DNA from: Micromonospora sp. WMMA1947
GTDB lineage: Bacteria > Actinomycetota > Actinomycetes > Mycobacteriales > Micromonosporaceae
Assembly: GCF_027497355.1 (NCBI RefSeq)
Contig: NZ_CP114909.1
Location: 1,860,001 to 1,924,000, forward strand
Direction of reading: 5' to 3'
DNA: 64,000 bases
Shown: in pieces, positions 42,921-51,548 of the stretch
Position numbering within the stretch: position 1 is the stretch's first letter
Layout: every line of letters begins with the position of its first letter
Translations under genes and position numbers: made by a program
Notes under the pieces: generated by a model
The model's input: only the letters and a program-made list of their open reading frames with translations
The model's database searches: none
What the model was told of the DNA's origin: nothing

Positions 42921-43682
42921 TCAGCCGTCCACGCGGAAGGTCAGCGTCGTGGTGCCGAGCTGGATCATGTCGCCGGGGTTGAGGGCGACCGCCGAGACCC
43001 GCTGGCCGTTGACCATCGTGCCGTTGGTGGAGCCCAGGTCGGTCAGCACCACCTGGCCGCCGTCGAAGTCCAGCCGGGCGTGGCGCCGGGAGATGCCGAC
43101 GTCGGGCAGGCGCAGGTTGGCCTGGTCACCGCGGCCGATCACGGTCGAGCCCATCTGGAGCGGGTAGGTGCGGCCGTCGCCGGAGACCAGGCGGACGTTG
43201 CGGCCACCGCCGTGACCGGGCGGAGGGCCGTAGCCGCCACCCTGGTCGTACGCCGGGTACGCCGGGCCGGCGTCGTAGCCGCCGGGCGCGGAGACCGGGG
43301 CGACGTCCCCGCCGGTGTAGACCTCGGCGGTGACCCGGAACATGCCGGTGTCCAGGCCCTCACCGCGTTCGACCTCGACGATCACGTCGCCGTAGACCGT
43401 CCAGGCCTGCTCGCCGATGAACTCGGCCTGCGACTGGGCCAGCTCCTGGGCCAGCGCGGCGGCGTACGGCGCCAGACGACTGTGGTCGTAGGGCGAGAGA
43501 TCGATCACGTAGCGGTTGGGCACAAGGGTGCGCCCACCGGCCAGGATCGCCTTGTGCGCCTCGGCCTCCCGCTGCATGGCGTTGAGGATCTCCACGGGGT
43601 GGACCACCCCTTTGAAGACCTTGGCGAAGGCCCCCTCGACCAGGCCTTCCAGACGCTTCTCGAAGCGTTGCAGCACGCTCAC
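42921..43682 (-). CDS. fhaA: FHA domain protein FhaA (DUF3662-FHA)
   Basis: A 253-residue cytosolic protein with an N-terminal DUF3662 domain (FEKRLEGLVEGAFAKVFKGV), a Gly/Tyr/Pro-rich linker and a C-terminal FHA domain (VIGRGDQANLRLPDVGISRR, DLGSTNGTMVNG). In mycobacteria FhaA binds phosphorylated partners such as MviN. GTG start has GAGGAGGAG upstream. As first gene it should carry the operon promoter; a TACCAT box (43716-43711) is a candidate. Confidence 0.93.
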   Translation of the reverse strand: MSVLQRFEKRLEGLVEGAFAKVFKGVVHPVEILNAMQREAEAHKAILAGGRTLVPNRYVIDLSPYDHSRLAPYAAALAQELAQSQAEFIGEQAWTVYGDVIVEVERGEGLDTGMFRVTAEVYTGGDVAPVSAPGGYDAGPAYPAYDQGGGYGPPPGHGGGRNVRLVSGDGRTYPLQMGSTVIGRGDQANLRLPDVGISRRHARLDFDGGQVVLTDLGSTNGTMVNGQRVSAVALNPGDMIQLGTTTLTFRVDG

Positions 43683-43918
43683 CGGCTCCTCCTCGGGTCC
43701 CGAGGCAATGATGGTATCCGGACACCGCCTCCGCAGCTCACACGCCGCTCGGCCGGCTGCCGTCGGCCCGTTCGTGACCAGGCCCGCGGACGTGCTAAAG
43801 TTTCGCCCGCCACGAGCGGTGATCGTTCGTGGCGTGACCAGTGGACAGCGTAATATGTCCCGGCACCCGCCGCAGATGGCGGGCGCGGGATGCGATATGG
43901 TGTTCCGGGTCGTGCCAC

Positions 43919-44004
43919 GGGGATGTGGCGGAATGGCAGACGCGCACGGTTCAGGTCCGTGTGTCCGAAAGGACGTGGGGGTTCAACTCCCCCCATCCCC
44001 ACCA
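43919..44004 (+). tRNA. tRNA-Leu(CAG)
   Basis: Acceptor GGGGATG/CATCCCC, anticodon stem CACGG/CCGTG with loop TTCAGGT (anticodon CAG), a long variable arm (TGTCCGAAAGGACG) typical of leucine tRNAs, T-arm GGGGGTTCAACTCCCCC and an encoded CCA. Confidence 0.95.
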
Positions 44005-44007
44005 GGA

Positions 44008-44036
44008 CAAGGGCTCCGCACTTCGCGGGGCCCTTG
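44008..44036 (+). terminator. terminator of the tRNA-Leu gene
   Basis: Arms CAAGGGCTCCGC and GCGGGGCCCTTG form a 12-bp stem with one wobble, 3 bases after the tRNA CCA end. Confidence 0.75.
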
Positions 44037-44111
44037 CTTCGTATCGGGGCGTTCCGGACGTCACGCTATGCTCCGATGGTTTCCCTGCCTCCCATGGACC
44101 AGGAGTGGCGT

Positions 44112-45185
44112 GTGACTGTCGCGTTGGTGACCGGTTCCGGCGGTCTGATCGGCTCCGAGGCGGCCCGGCACTTCGCCGGACTGGGTCTCGACGTGGTCGG
44201 CATCGACAACGACATGCGGCGGTACTTCTTCGGCGAGGACGGCTCGACCGCCTGGAGCCTCGACCGGCTCGCCGCCGACCTCGGCTCCGCGTACACCCAC
44301 CACGCCGTCGACATCCGGGACCGGGACGGCCTGGAGCAGGTCTTCAAGCGGTACGGCAAGGACATCGCCGTGGTGATCCACAGCGCCGCCCAGCCGAGCC
44401 ACGACTGGGCCGCCAAGGAGCCGTTCACCGACTTCGACGTGAACGCCGGCGGCACGCTCAACGTGCTGGAGAACACCCGGCGGCACGCGATCGACGCGCC
44501 GTTCATCCACTGTTCCACGAACAAGGTGTACGGCGACCGGCCGAACTCGCTCCCGCTGATCGAGCTGGAGACCCGGTACGAACTGCCCGAGGACCACCGC
44601 TGGTACGACGGCATCACCGAGGACATGTCGATCGACGAGTCGCTGCACTCGATCTTCGGCGCCTCGAAGGTCGCCGCCGACGTGATGGTCCAGGAGTACG
44701 GCCGCTACTTCGACATGCGGACCGCCTGCTTCCGGGGCGGCACGCTGACCGGCCCGGCGCACTCCGCCGCCGAACTGCACGGGTTCCTGGCGTACCTGAT
44801 GCGGTGCGTGATGGAGGGCCGGACGTACAACCTCTTCGGTTACAAGGGGAAGATGGTCCGGGACGCGATCCACTCGCACGACGTGCTGACCGCGTTCGAG
44901 GCGTTCTTCCGTGAGCCGCGCTCGGCCCAGGTCTACAACCTCGGCGGCGGCCGGCACTCGAACACCTCGCACATCGAGGCGTTCCGGATCGCCCAGGAGA
45001 TCACCGGCCGCGAGGCCCGGATCAACTACGTCGAGCAGGCCCGCACCGGCGACCACCAGTGGTACGTCAGCAGCATGGCCCGGTTCGAGGAGCACTACCC
45101 GTCCTGGAAGATCACGTACGACGTGCCGATGATCCTCCGCGAGATCTACGAGGCCAACGCCGACAAGTGGGTGCCGAAGGCATGA
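44112..45185 (+). CDS. NAD-dependent sugar nucleotide epimerase/dehydratase (CDP-paratose 2-epimerase-like)
   Basis: A 357-residue extended short-chain dehydrogenase with the NAD motif [17 protein letters not shown], the [11 protein letters not shown] motif typical of the RfbE/CDP-tyvelose epimerase group and a C-terminal substrate domain. The catalytic motif normally Y-x3-K reads F-G-A-S-K, so the usual catalytic Tyr is Phe. AGGAG lies 6 bases before the GTG. It overlaps the next gene by 4 bases, so both probably build one cell-surface glycan. Confidence 0.85.
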   Translation: MTVALVTGSGGLIGSEAARHFAGLGLDVVGIDNDMRRYFFGEDGSTAWSLDRLAADLGSAYTHHAVDIRDRDGLEQVFKRYGKDIAVVIHSAAQPSHDWAAKEPFTDFDVNAGGTLNVLENTRRHAIDAPFIHCSTNKVYGDRPNSLPLIELETRYELPEDHRWYDGITEDMSIDESLHSIFGASKVAADVMVQEYGRYFDMRTACFRGGTLTGPAHSAAELHGFLAYLMRCVMEGRTYNLFGYKGKMVRDAIHSHDVLTAFEAFFREPRSAQVYNLGGGRHSNTSHIEAFRIAQEITGREARINYVEQARTGDHQWYVSSMARFEEHYPSWKITYDVPMILREIYEANADKWVPKA

Positions 45186-45988
45186 GCGCCGGGACCAAGC
45201 GCAACGTGCTCGGCGTCGGGGTCGACGCCACCGACTACGCCCGGGCCACCGAGGCCGTGGTGGCGGCCGCGCACGAGCGCCGCCCGCTGGCGCTCACCGC
45301 GCTGGCGGTGCACGGCGTGATGACCGGCGTGCTCGACCCGGCGCACAACGCCCGGCTCAACTCGTTCGACGTGGTCACCCCCGACGGGCAGCCGGTGCGC
45401 TGGGCGCTCAACCTGCTGCACGGCGCCGGGCTCACCGACCGCGTCTACGGCCCGGAGCTGACCCTGCGGGTGCTCGCCCGGTTCGCCGAGGAAGGGCTGC
45501 CGGTCTACCTCTACGGCTCCACCGAGGAGACGCTGTCCCGGCTCGTCCCGGCGCTGGAGAGCAAGTTCCCCGCGCTGAAGATCGCCGGGGTCGAGCCGTC
45601 CAAGTTCCGCGCCGTCACGCCGGGCGAGGACGCCGAGATCGCCGACCGGATCCGGGCCAGCGGCGCCCGCCTCGTCCTGGTCGGGCTCGGCTGCCCGCGC
45701 CAGGAGGTCTTCGCGTACGCCATGCGCCCGCTGCTGGACATGCCGCTGATGGCTGTCGGCGCGGCCTTCGACTACCACGCCGGCCTGCTCCGCAACCCAC
45801 CACCGTGGATGCAGCGCGCCGGACTGGAGTGGTTCTGGCGGCTCGGCCTGGAGCCCAAGCGCCTGTGGCGCCGGTACGTCATCCTCAACCCGGCCTACCT
45901 GGCCCGGCTCGCGGCCCAGAAGACCGGCCTGTGGAAGGCCACTCCGCCGGCGCCGGCCACCGGACGTCCCGCCACGTTCGACGTCTGA
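45182..45988 (+). CDS. WecG/TagA/CpsF family glycosyltransferase (GT26)
   Basis: A 268-residue GT26-fold transferase: [58 protein letters not shown] and [28 protein letters not shown]. This family adds a sugar (ManNAc or N-acetylmannosaminuronic acid in known cases) to a lipid-linked acceptor during wall-polymer or exopolysaccharide synthesis. Its donor is probably prepared by the coupled epimerase; the exact sugar is unknown. Confidence 0.9.
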   Translation: MSAGTKRNVLGVGVDATDYARATEAVVAAAHERRPLALTALAVHGVMTGVLDPAHNARLNSFDVVTPDGQPVRWALNLLHGAGLTDRVYGPELTLRVLARFAEEGLPVYLYGSTEETLSRLVPALESKFPALKIAGVEPSKFRAVTPGEDAEIADRIRASGARLVLVGLGCPRQEVFAYAMRPLLDMPLMAVGAAFDYHAGLLRNPPPWMQRAGLEWFWRLGLEPKRLWRRYVILNPAYLARLAAQKTGLWKATPPAPATGRPATFDV

Positions 45989-46078
45989 GCCCGCACCACC
46001 CCTACGGGCACAGGTACGGGACGAACCGGGGTGCCGTCCCGGATTCGGCGGGCGTCGAAACGGGCAAGGCTAGGGGGC

Positions 46079-46681
46079 ATGGATGACCGTCTCGCCCTGC
46101 TGCTCCCCGTCGCCGCCGTCTGGCTCGCCGCCGGACTCGTCGCGGAGGGCCTGCCCGGGCTGGACCGTGCCCGCGCGCTGCGCCGGCGTACCGGATGGTT
46201 GTCCGCCCTGGTGCTGACCGGCCTCGCGCTCACCGCGGCGGTCCTCGCCGCGGGCCTGCAGAGCGCCGGTGACACCACCGTGGACCGGGCCGCCGCCGCG
46301 CTCGGTCTCGCGGCGGTGCCGGCAGCAGTGGTGGCGGTCTGCACGGTACGGCGGGTCCGGCGGCTGCGGTCCGGCGCGGGCGCGTTCGCGGCGGCGCCGG
46401 GAACGCCCGCACCGCACGGGCTGCGGGCTGCGGCGGCGCACCCGCTGATCGCGCTGCCGCTCCAGGCGACGGCGATCGCCGTGCTCGTGGCGGTGCTGCC
46501 GGCGTTCGGGGTCGACCTGTTCGCCGCGCCGGGCGTCGCCGGCCCGGCGATCACCGTCGGGGTGCTCGGGGTGTGCGCGATCGGGGTACGCCACGCGCTG
46601 CGGCACAACCGGCTCGCCGAGCGGGCGATGCCGGCCGCCGAGACGGTGTCAGCGCGACCGGCTCGCGCCCTGCACGTATAG
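46079..46681 (+). CDS. hypothetical polytopic membrane protein
   Basis: A 200-residue protein with five hydrophobic segments and few charged residues. I see no family motif. It overlaps the end of a convergent hypothetical gene by 33 bases. Function is unknown. Confidence 0.65.
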   Translation: MDDRLALLLPVAAVWLAAGLVAEGLPGLDRARALRRRTGWLSALVLTGLALTAAVLAAGLQSAGDTTVDRAAAALGLAAVPAAVVAVCTVRRVRRLRSGAGAFAAAPGTPAPHGLRAAAAHPLIALPLQATAIAVLVAVLPAFGVDLFAAPGVAGPAITVGVLGVCAIGVRHALRHNRLAERAMPAAETVSARPARALHV

Positions 46682-47047
46682 CAGTTCCAGGATCGCGCGG
46701 GTCGCCTCGAACCAGCGGTCCAGCCAGCCGGGCGGGGGCACGCTGCCCTTCGGGGGCAACTCCATCAGCAGGCCGCGCAGCAGCGGGTGATCCACCAGGG
46801 ACTCCTGCTGCTCGACCGGCCAGCCGCTCGGCGGGAAGGACGGCTCGGTCAGCGGGTTGGGGTCCAGCGACGGCAGGGACAGCGGCGCCGCGGCCTGCTC
46901 GGGAACACCACCCTCGCGGGCGTCGTCGCCGTCACCGGAGACCACCTCGGTGAGGACGGTGTCCCGGCGGGCACCCCGGTACTTGCCACCGAACCGCTCG
47001 GGCTTGCCCGGGCCGCTGGTGAGGTTCTCTGAACCGATCGTCGTCAT
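46649..47047 (-). CDS. hypothetical soluble protein
   Basis: A 132-residue protein beginning MTTIGSENLTSGPGKPERFGGKYRGARRDTVL, with a proline-rich middle and a C-terminal helix (WLDRWFEATRAILELLYVQ). No recognised domain. It is upstream of nothing obvious on its strand and converges on the membrane protein gene. Confidence 0.6.
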   Translation of the reverse strand: MTTIGSENLTSGPGKPERFGGKYRGARRDTVLTEVVSGDGDDAREGGVPEQAAAPLSLPSLDPNPLTEPSFPPSGWPVEQQESLVDHPLLRGLLMELPPKGSVPPPGWLDRWFEATRAILELLYVQGASRSR

Positions 47048-47194
47048 CCGTCTCGCCTGCCTTGTTCGGTTGCCGATCCGTGCGGTTCAACGAGGCGGAT
47101 CGGAACTGGCGACGGGTGCCGCCGCCGCACGGGCACCGGACGCGAAAGGTCCCGCCCGGCGGCGCTGCCGGGCGGGACCACACTTCGGTGCCGG

Positions 47195-47422
47195 TCAGCT
47201 CCGGCCGAACACGCCGTTTCGGGCGCGGGCGACGAAGGCGTGCCAGTCACCCGGAGCGAAGACCAGGGCCGGGCCGGTCTTGTCCTTCGAGTCCCGCACT
47301 CCGACCGCCCCGGTCACGTACGCGACCTCGACGCAGTTGTCGCAGTTCGGCCCGCTCTTCGAGCTCTTGAACCACGTCGCCTGCGTCAGGTCCACGGGGA
47401 ACTCCTTGGTCGCCATTTCCAC
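47195..47422 (-). CDS. DUF397 domain-containing protein
   Basis: A 75-residue DUF397 protein: TWFKSSKSGPNCDNCVEVAYV, VGVRDSKDKTGPALVFAPGDWHAFV. The GTG at 47422 has AGAGGAG 5 bases upstream. It overlaps the end of the XRE regulator gene by 37 bases. Such XRE/DUF397 pairs are numerous in actinomycetes (the WhiJ/BldB-like context) and probably act together as antagonists. Confidence 0.92.
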   Translation of the reverse strand: MEMATKEFPVDLTQATWFKSSKSGPNCDNCVEVAYVTGAVGVRDSKDKTGPALVFAPGDWHAFVARARNGVFGRS

Positions 47423-48267
47423 AGTGGCTCCTCTGCCAGTTTCGCGATGTGTGCGACGGACTCCTCCGGGCGCATGGCCGCTGCTCGAATGTGATCGAAG
47501 ATGAAGCTGTACTTCTGCAGTTCGTCACTCTTCTCCAGGAAGAGCCCACCCGTGGCGTTCTCCGCGTACACGACATCGGGATCACTCGGCTCCGGGAAGC
47601 TGAGAATCGTGAAGGTCCCGTCCATGCCGGCGTGCGCTCCCACCTCGAAGGGCAGGACCTGCACTGTCACGTTCGGCAGTTCGGCGACCTCCACCAACCG
47701 GTTGAGCTGACCACGCATCACCGCGTCGCCGCCAACCGGCCGGCTCAGCACCGCTTCATCGAGCACCACCCACAGATCGACCGGATCGTCCTGCGTCAAC
47801 AACGACTGACGGCCCAGACGGACACGCACCCGTTGGTCGACCTGATCGTCGGTGAAGTCCGGCCGGGCCGCCCGGATCATCGCGCCGGCGTACTCCTCGG
47901 TCTCCAGCAGGCCGGGTACGACCTGCTGCTCGTACGCCCGGATGGAGCTGGCCGCGGCCTCCAGGCCGACGTAGGCACCGACCAGCACCGTGCTGTACGG
48001 ATGCCACCAGCCCTTCTGCCGGGCCTCCCGGGCGATCTGCACCAGCTCGTCGCTCTCCGCGCCGACCACCCCGTAGATACGGAGCATGTCGCGTACGTCG
48101 CGCGGGGTCGCTGTGGTGTGGCCGGTCTCGATCCGGGAGATCTTGGACGCCGAGCACTCCAGCTGCTCGGCGACGACTTCGATGGTGATGCCCGCCGCCT
48201 CCCGCTGCCGGCGGAGTTCCGCCCCCAGCCGGCGCCGCCGGATGGTGGGGCTGCGCCGTTCGCTCAC
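47386..48267 (-). CDS. XRE family regulator with DUF5753 domain
   Basis: A 293-residue regulator. The N-terminal helix-turn-helix is RLGAELRRQREAAGITIEVV and EQLECSASKISRIETGHTT, followed by the C-terminal DUF5753 domain (QVVPGLLETEEYAGAMIRAA, LNRLVEVAELPNVTVQVLPFEVGAHAGMDGTFTIL). It partners with the overlapping DUF397 gene. Two 59-bp tandem repeats lie immediately upstream. Confidence 0.93.
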   Translation of the reverse strand: MSERRSPTIRRRRLGAELRRQREAAGITIEVVAEQLECSASKISRIETGHTTATPRDVRDMLRIYGVVGAESDELVQIAREARQKGWWHPYSTVLVGAYVGLEAAASSIRAYEQQVVPGLLETEEYAGAMIRAARPDFTDDQVDQRVRVRLGRQSLLTQDDPVDLWVVLDEAVLSRPVGGDAVMRGQLNRLVEVAELPNVTVQVLPFEVGAHAGMDGTFTILSFPEPSDPDVVYAENATGGLFLEKSDELQKYSFIFDHIRAAAMRPEESVAHIAKLAEEPLWKWRPRSSPWT

Positions 48268-48272
48268 GGGGT

Positions 48273-48390
48273 CACCTCAGTTCGCGACTGCGGGGCTCGC
48301 AGAACCGGCTCACTCCTCGCGCTCACGACGCCACCTCAGTTCGCGACTGCGGGGCTCGCAGGACCGGCTCGCTCCTCGCGCTCACGGCGC
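48273..48390. repeat. 59-bp tandem duplication upstream of the XRE gene
   Basis: The unit beginning CACCTCAGTTCGCGACTGCG is present at 48273-48331 and 48332-48390 with a few substitutions. It starts 6 bases before the XRE start codon, so it forms the 5' leader. Confidence 0.85.
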
Positions 48391-48783
48391 CGTCCATCGG
48401 CTTGCGGGACCACGCTTCACAGTCACCCGGCTACCTCCGGTCGGTCGCGCCCCGGCCTGGCTCCCACCGCTGGCGCGACCAGCGGGCGGCGGGTGTTCGT
48501 TCGCGGCAGGGGTGATGCCGGTCGTCGACCGGCCGCGACGGGCGAAACCGGCGTCCAGTGTGCCGCTCCGATACCTGACGCTTCAAGTTTCGGCGTTTGC
48601 GTGTCCGACTCACCTATCAGCAAAACTCGACGTGCAACTTGCATGTCGCACGTCCCTGATGCAGTCTGTCCGTATGGCACGGGTTACTCACCGTCTTCGC
48701 TTGATCTCCGGGCGTGGTGGCACCACGGTCCGCGGGACGGCCGGAGGGGAGCCGTCCCGCGCCGAGCGACCTGCCCCGGAATG
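48391..48783. promoter_or_regulatory. non-coding region with a candidate operator
   Basis: This 393-base stretch holds no convincing gene. It becomes A/T-richer at 48580-48670, as a promoter region would. GACGTGCAA-C-TTGCATGTC (48629-48647) is a near-perfect 19-bp palindrome with one mismatched pair. It could be an XRE binding site serving the divergent genes. Confidence 0.4.
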
Positions 48784-49032
48784 AAGACCCCGTCGCTGCA
48801 CGCCAGCTTGGCTGCGGCGGCGGGAGCGGTAACCGGGAGCAGCCGGGTGATGGTCGGGTGGCGGTCCGCCACCGCGGGTACGGCCCGACCAGCACCGACC
48901 CACCGACCGCCGGTCCACGAGGCAGACCCCCCGTCACCGGACCAGCAACGACCCCCGTTCAGCGCCGGTCCCACCGGCCGACCCTCCCAGGAGCCCATGT
49001 GCTTCCCCGCTCCGGTGACGTACTGCACGTGA
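48784..49032 (+). CDS. possible small hypothetical protein
   Basis: An 82-residue reading frame starting MKTPSLHASLAAAAGAVTGSS, with a proline-rich middle, ends in TGA overlapping the GTG of the next gene by 4 bases. The coupling is the best argument that it is translated; no family match is visible and the ribosome site is weak. Confidence 0.35.
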   Translation, partial: KTPSLHASLAAAAGAVTGSSRVMVGWRSATAGTARPAPTHRPPVHEADPPSPDQQRPPFSAGPTGRPSQEPMCFPAPVTYCT

Positions 49033-49286
49033 CGCGCGCGGCGAGTGTCCAGTTCCTCCGACCGATCATGTTCCGGGTGATCCGGGTGCTCGACTGGCCG
49101 ACCTATGACGGTTGGCTCTGGCTCGACGGCTACGAGTTGAACGCGGCGGGGGACGCGGTCAACCGGAGGTCGATCTTCGTACTCCAGGAGGGGTTGCGGC
49201 AGCTCCAGGCCGCGCCGGCTCCCCGACAGCACACGGTGCGGACGGCCCGCCGCCCGGTGGTCCGGACTCCGGCCCGGGTCGGCTGA
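49029..49286 (+). CDS. small hypothetical protein
   Basis: An 85-residue protein with a well-formed core (FRVIRVLDWPTYDGWLWLDG, RRSIFVLQEGL) and a basic, arginine-rich tail. I do not recognise the family, though the aromatic-rich core looks conserved. GTG at 49029 overlaps the preceding stop. Confidence 0.55.
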   Translation: MTRAASVQFLRPIMFRVIRVLDWPTYDGWLWLDGYELNAAGDAVNRRSIFVLQEGLRQLQAAPAPRQHTVRTARRPVVRTPARVG

Positions 49287-49384
49287 CCTGACGATTCCCG
49301 GTCGGGAGGGCGTGCCGTCGCCATAGAATCGGTACGCCCACCCCGGCACGTTCCACCCCGCGCGCCACGGACCCTGAACCTGGG

Positions 49385-49867
49385 ATGGTCATGGTCAATC
49401 TGCCCGCCGCGCGGCGGCACCACCGGTCCCGTATCGGCTATGCCCTCGGGCTCTTCCTCTTCCTCGTCACCGCGACGGTGCTCGCGCTCGCGGTACGGCA
49501 TCCCGCCTTCTCCGCCACCCACCAGCTCGCCGAACCCGTTCCGGCCCCGGAGATCACCGTGGCCGGCGAGGACGGCCGGTCCGAGTCCAACGCGGCCGGT
49601 TCCGATGACGCCGACTCGGACACTGCCGATTCGGACGCGAGGGACGACGAGGACGACTGGGCCGATGCCGATCCGGTGGAGGACGCGGACGATCCGGCGG
49701 GCACCGGAGGTGGGCAGGGCACCGCGAGCGGCGCGGACGCGCTCGCCGAGCGGCCGACCGGCGCCACCGACAACCTCAGCCGGTCGCTGTTCTACTCCGG
49801 GCTGCTCGGGCTCGCCATCTCGCTGGCCGGGCTGGGTCTGGTCGGCACGCGCCGACGCCAGTGGTGA
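49385..49867 (+). CDS. hypothetical two-TM protein with acidic linker
   Basis: A 160-residue protein with TM helices at both ends (IGYALGLFLFLVTATVLALAV and LFYSGLLGLAISLAGLGLVG) and a highly acidic extracytoplasmic linker (DDADSDTADSDARDDEDDW). No known domain. It converges on a PASTA protein gene with 3 bases between stops. Confidence 0.65.
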   Translation: MVMVNLPAARRHHRSRIGYALGLFLFLVTATVLALAVRHPAFSATHQLAEPVPAPEITVAGEDGRSESNAAGSDDADSDTADSDARDDEDDWADADPVEDADDPAGTGGGQGTASGADALAERPTGATDNLSRSLFYSGLLGLAISLAGLGLVGTRRRQW

Positions 49868-49870
49868 CCG

Positions 49871-50674
49871 TCAAGGCGTCGCGGTCGTCGCCGGGGCGGA
49901 GCCGGCGGTGGTCGGGCCGCTCGTCGGCGGAGCGGGTACGGCCACCACGATCGTGACCCGGTCGTCCTCGCCCACCGGGTAGCCGGCCTCGGGATCGGTG
50001 GAGATCACCGTGCCGGCCGGGCGGTCCGACGCCCGCCGCTGCACCCGGTACTCCAGGTCCAGCCGGTCGAGCGCCGCCCGGGCGGCGGCCTCCGGCAGCC
50101 CCACCAGCGGCGGCATCGGCACCTCGACCGGCTCGGTCGAGGGCGGCGGCGTACTCGGCGGTGAACTGCTCGGCGTCGTCGGCGCGGCGGTCGTCGGGGC
50201 GGCGCTCGTCTGCGCCGAGATGCTCGGCACCGGCGGGCCCGGATCGGAGTCCCGGTCGGCGGCGCGCAGCGCCAGCCACACCCCCACCCCGATCAGCCCG
50301 AGCAGGAGCAGCGCCAGGACGCCGAGCAGGATCGGCATCCACCAGCGGCGTCCGGCCTGCTCGTCGCCGTACCAATCGCTCCCCGGCTCGGGATAGCCCG
50401 CCGGTCGAGGTGGCGGCACGCCGGCCCGGCCGGACCAGGCACCCACCGGCGCCTGCGGGGTGGTCGCGTCGAGCGGCCCGCCCGGTTCCGCCGGTCCGCC
50501 GGGCAGCGGACGGGTGGCGTCACCCGCGTCCCGCGGCATCGCGCGGGTCGCCTCCACGTCCTCCTCGGCTGCGTTCCTCGGCATCGCCCGGGTGGCGTCG
50601 GCGTCCGGATCCGGAGGCAGCGCCCGGGTCGCGTCCGCGTCACCGGCGGGTGGTTCCTGACGGTCGTCGCTCAT
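49871..50674 (-). CDS. single-PASTA membrane protein with repeated DATR motifs
   Basis: A 267-residue protein. The cytosolic N terminus has repeated motifs DATRALP, DATRAMP, EATRAMP and DATRPLP, followed by a Pro-rich stretch, one TM helix (MPILLGVLALLLLGLIGVGVW), a Ser/Thr/Pro linker and one PASTA domain (VEVPMPPLVGLPEAAARAAL..). There is no kinase domain. The spaced threonines suit phosphorylation by PknA/PknB and recognition by FHA proteins, but this is inference. ATG at 50674 has AAAGGA 6 bases upstream. Confidence 0.8.
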   Translation of the reverse strand: MSDDRQEPPAGDADATRALPPDPDADATRAMPRNAAEEDVEATRAMPRDAGDATRPLPGGPAEPGGPLDATTPQAPVGAWSGRAGVPPPRPAGYPEPGSDWYGDEQAGRRWWMPILLGVLALLLLGLIGVGVWLALRAADRDSDPGPPVPSISAQTSAAPTTAAPTTPSSSPPSTPPPSTEPVEVPMPPLVGLPEAAARAALDRLDLEYRVQRRASDRPAGTVISTDPEAGYPVGEDDRVTIVVAVPAPPTSGPTTAGSAPATTATP

Positions 50675-50773
50675 CGCACGTCCTTTCCCCACCGGGACGG
50701 GGGCGCACGGCCCTCGATCGTCCACCGTAGCGGTCCCCGGCCACGGCGGCCGGGATCAGCGCGCCCGCGCTCG

Positions 50774-51445
50774 TCAGGGAGTCGGCGAGGGGGAGCCCGT
50801 CGGCGGCGTGGACGCCTGGCCGCCACAGGTGATCGTCACCTGGTCGTTCCACCGGGCGGTGCTTCCGGCCACCGGCGCCTGCGCCGTGACCGGACCCTGG
50901 CGGCCGGTGGCGTACCGGGGATAGAGCCCCGCCTCCACCAGATCGTCCGCGGCGTCGGAGCAGGACTGCGAGCCCACGTCGGGCACGCTGACGGCCGGCG
51001 CCGGCCCGGAGACCCACACGGTGACCGTGGTGCCGCGCTTCACCGGGGTGCCGGGGGACGGGGAGGCACGCTCCACTGTGCGTCCGGTGCCCGTACCGAA
51101 CACCAGTCGCCAGCCGAGCCGGCGCTCGCGCAGGTCCCGGCGGACCTGCTCGAAGTCGACGCCGACCACCTCGGGCACCGTGAGCCCGGCCGGGGCGCTG
51201 GTGCGCGTACCCGTCGGCGGGGCGGCGGTGGTCGGCGGCGCCGTGCTCGCGGAGGCCGATGTGGACGCGGCGTCGGCCGGTGCGGAGGCGCCCGGCACGG
51301 CGGTGCGCTCCGGGTCACCGGCCAGGATCCACCCGACGCTGGCGCCGATCACCGCCAGCAGGATCACGGCCAGACCACCGCCGAGGAACAGCCTGGCCCG
51401 CCCTGGTCCGGTGTCGTCGCCCGCCGGTTGCCGCTCGTCCGTCAT
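50774..51445 (-). CDS. two-PASTA membrane protein
   Basis: A 223-residue protein with one N-terminal TM helix (LFLGGGLAVILLAVIGASVGW), a Ser/Thr/Ala linker and two PASTA domains (LTVPEVVGVDFEQVRRDL.. and VSVPDVGSQSCSDAADDL..) with two Cys (QSCSD, ITCGG) that could form a disulfide. No kinase domain. It probably senses or binds peptidoglycan, in line with the neighbouring single-PASTA protein, from which it is separated by 99 bases on the same strand. Confidence 0.82.
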   Translation of the reverse strand: MTDERQPAGDDTGPGRARLFLGGGLAVILLAVIGASVGWILAGDPERTAVPGASAPADAASTSASASTAPPTTAAPPTGTRTSAPAGLTVPEVVGVDFEQVRRDLRERRLGWRLVFGTGTGRTVERASPSPGTPVKRGTTVTVWVSGPAPAVSVPDVGSQSCSDAADDLVEAGLYPRYATGRQGPVTAQAPVAGSTARWNDQVTITCGGQASTPPTGSPSPTP

Positions 51446-51548
51446 GCTTCCCGCCCCGATCATCGACGACCGTGTTCATTGCTGCCGTACGGTCACGGCC
51501 CGTCGCTACGACTCGCCGCGCCGACCTCGGGACGTTACGCTCCCCCGC

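Noticed and set aside
43809..43833. Dyad GCCACGA/TCGTGGC between fhaA and tRNA-Leu.
   Set aside because: It may be an operator or terminator, but its position fits neither the likely fhaA promoter nor the end of a gene, so no role can be supported.
48684..49349. A 221-residue minus-strand open frame opposite the small hypothetical genes.
   Set aside because: Its translation is arginine-, glycine- and proline-rich without recognisable structure; the plus-strand frame at 49029-49286 has a more protein-like core.
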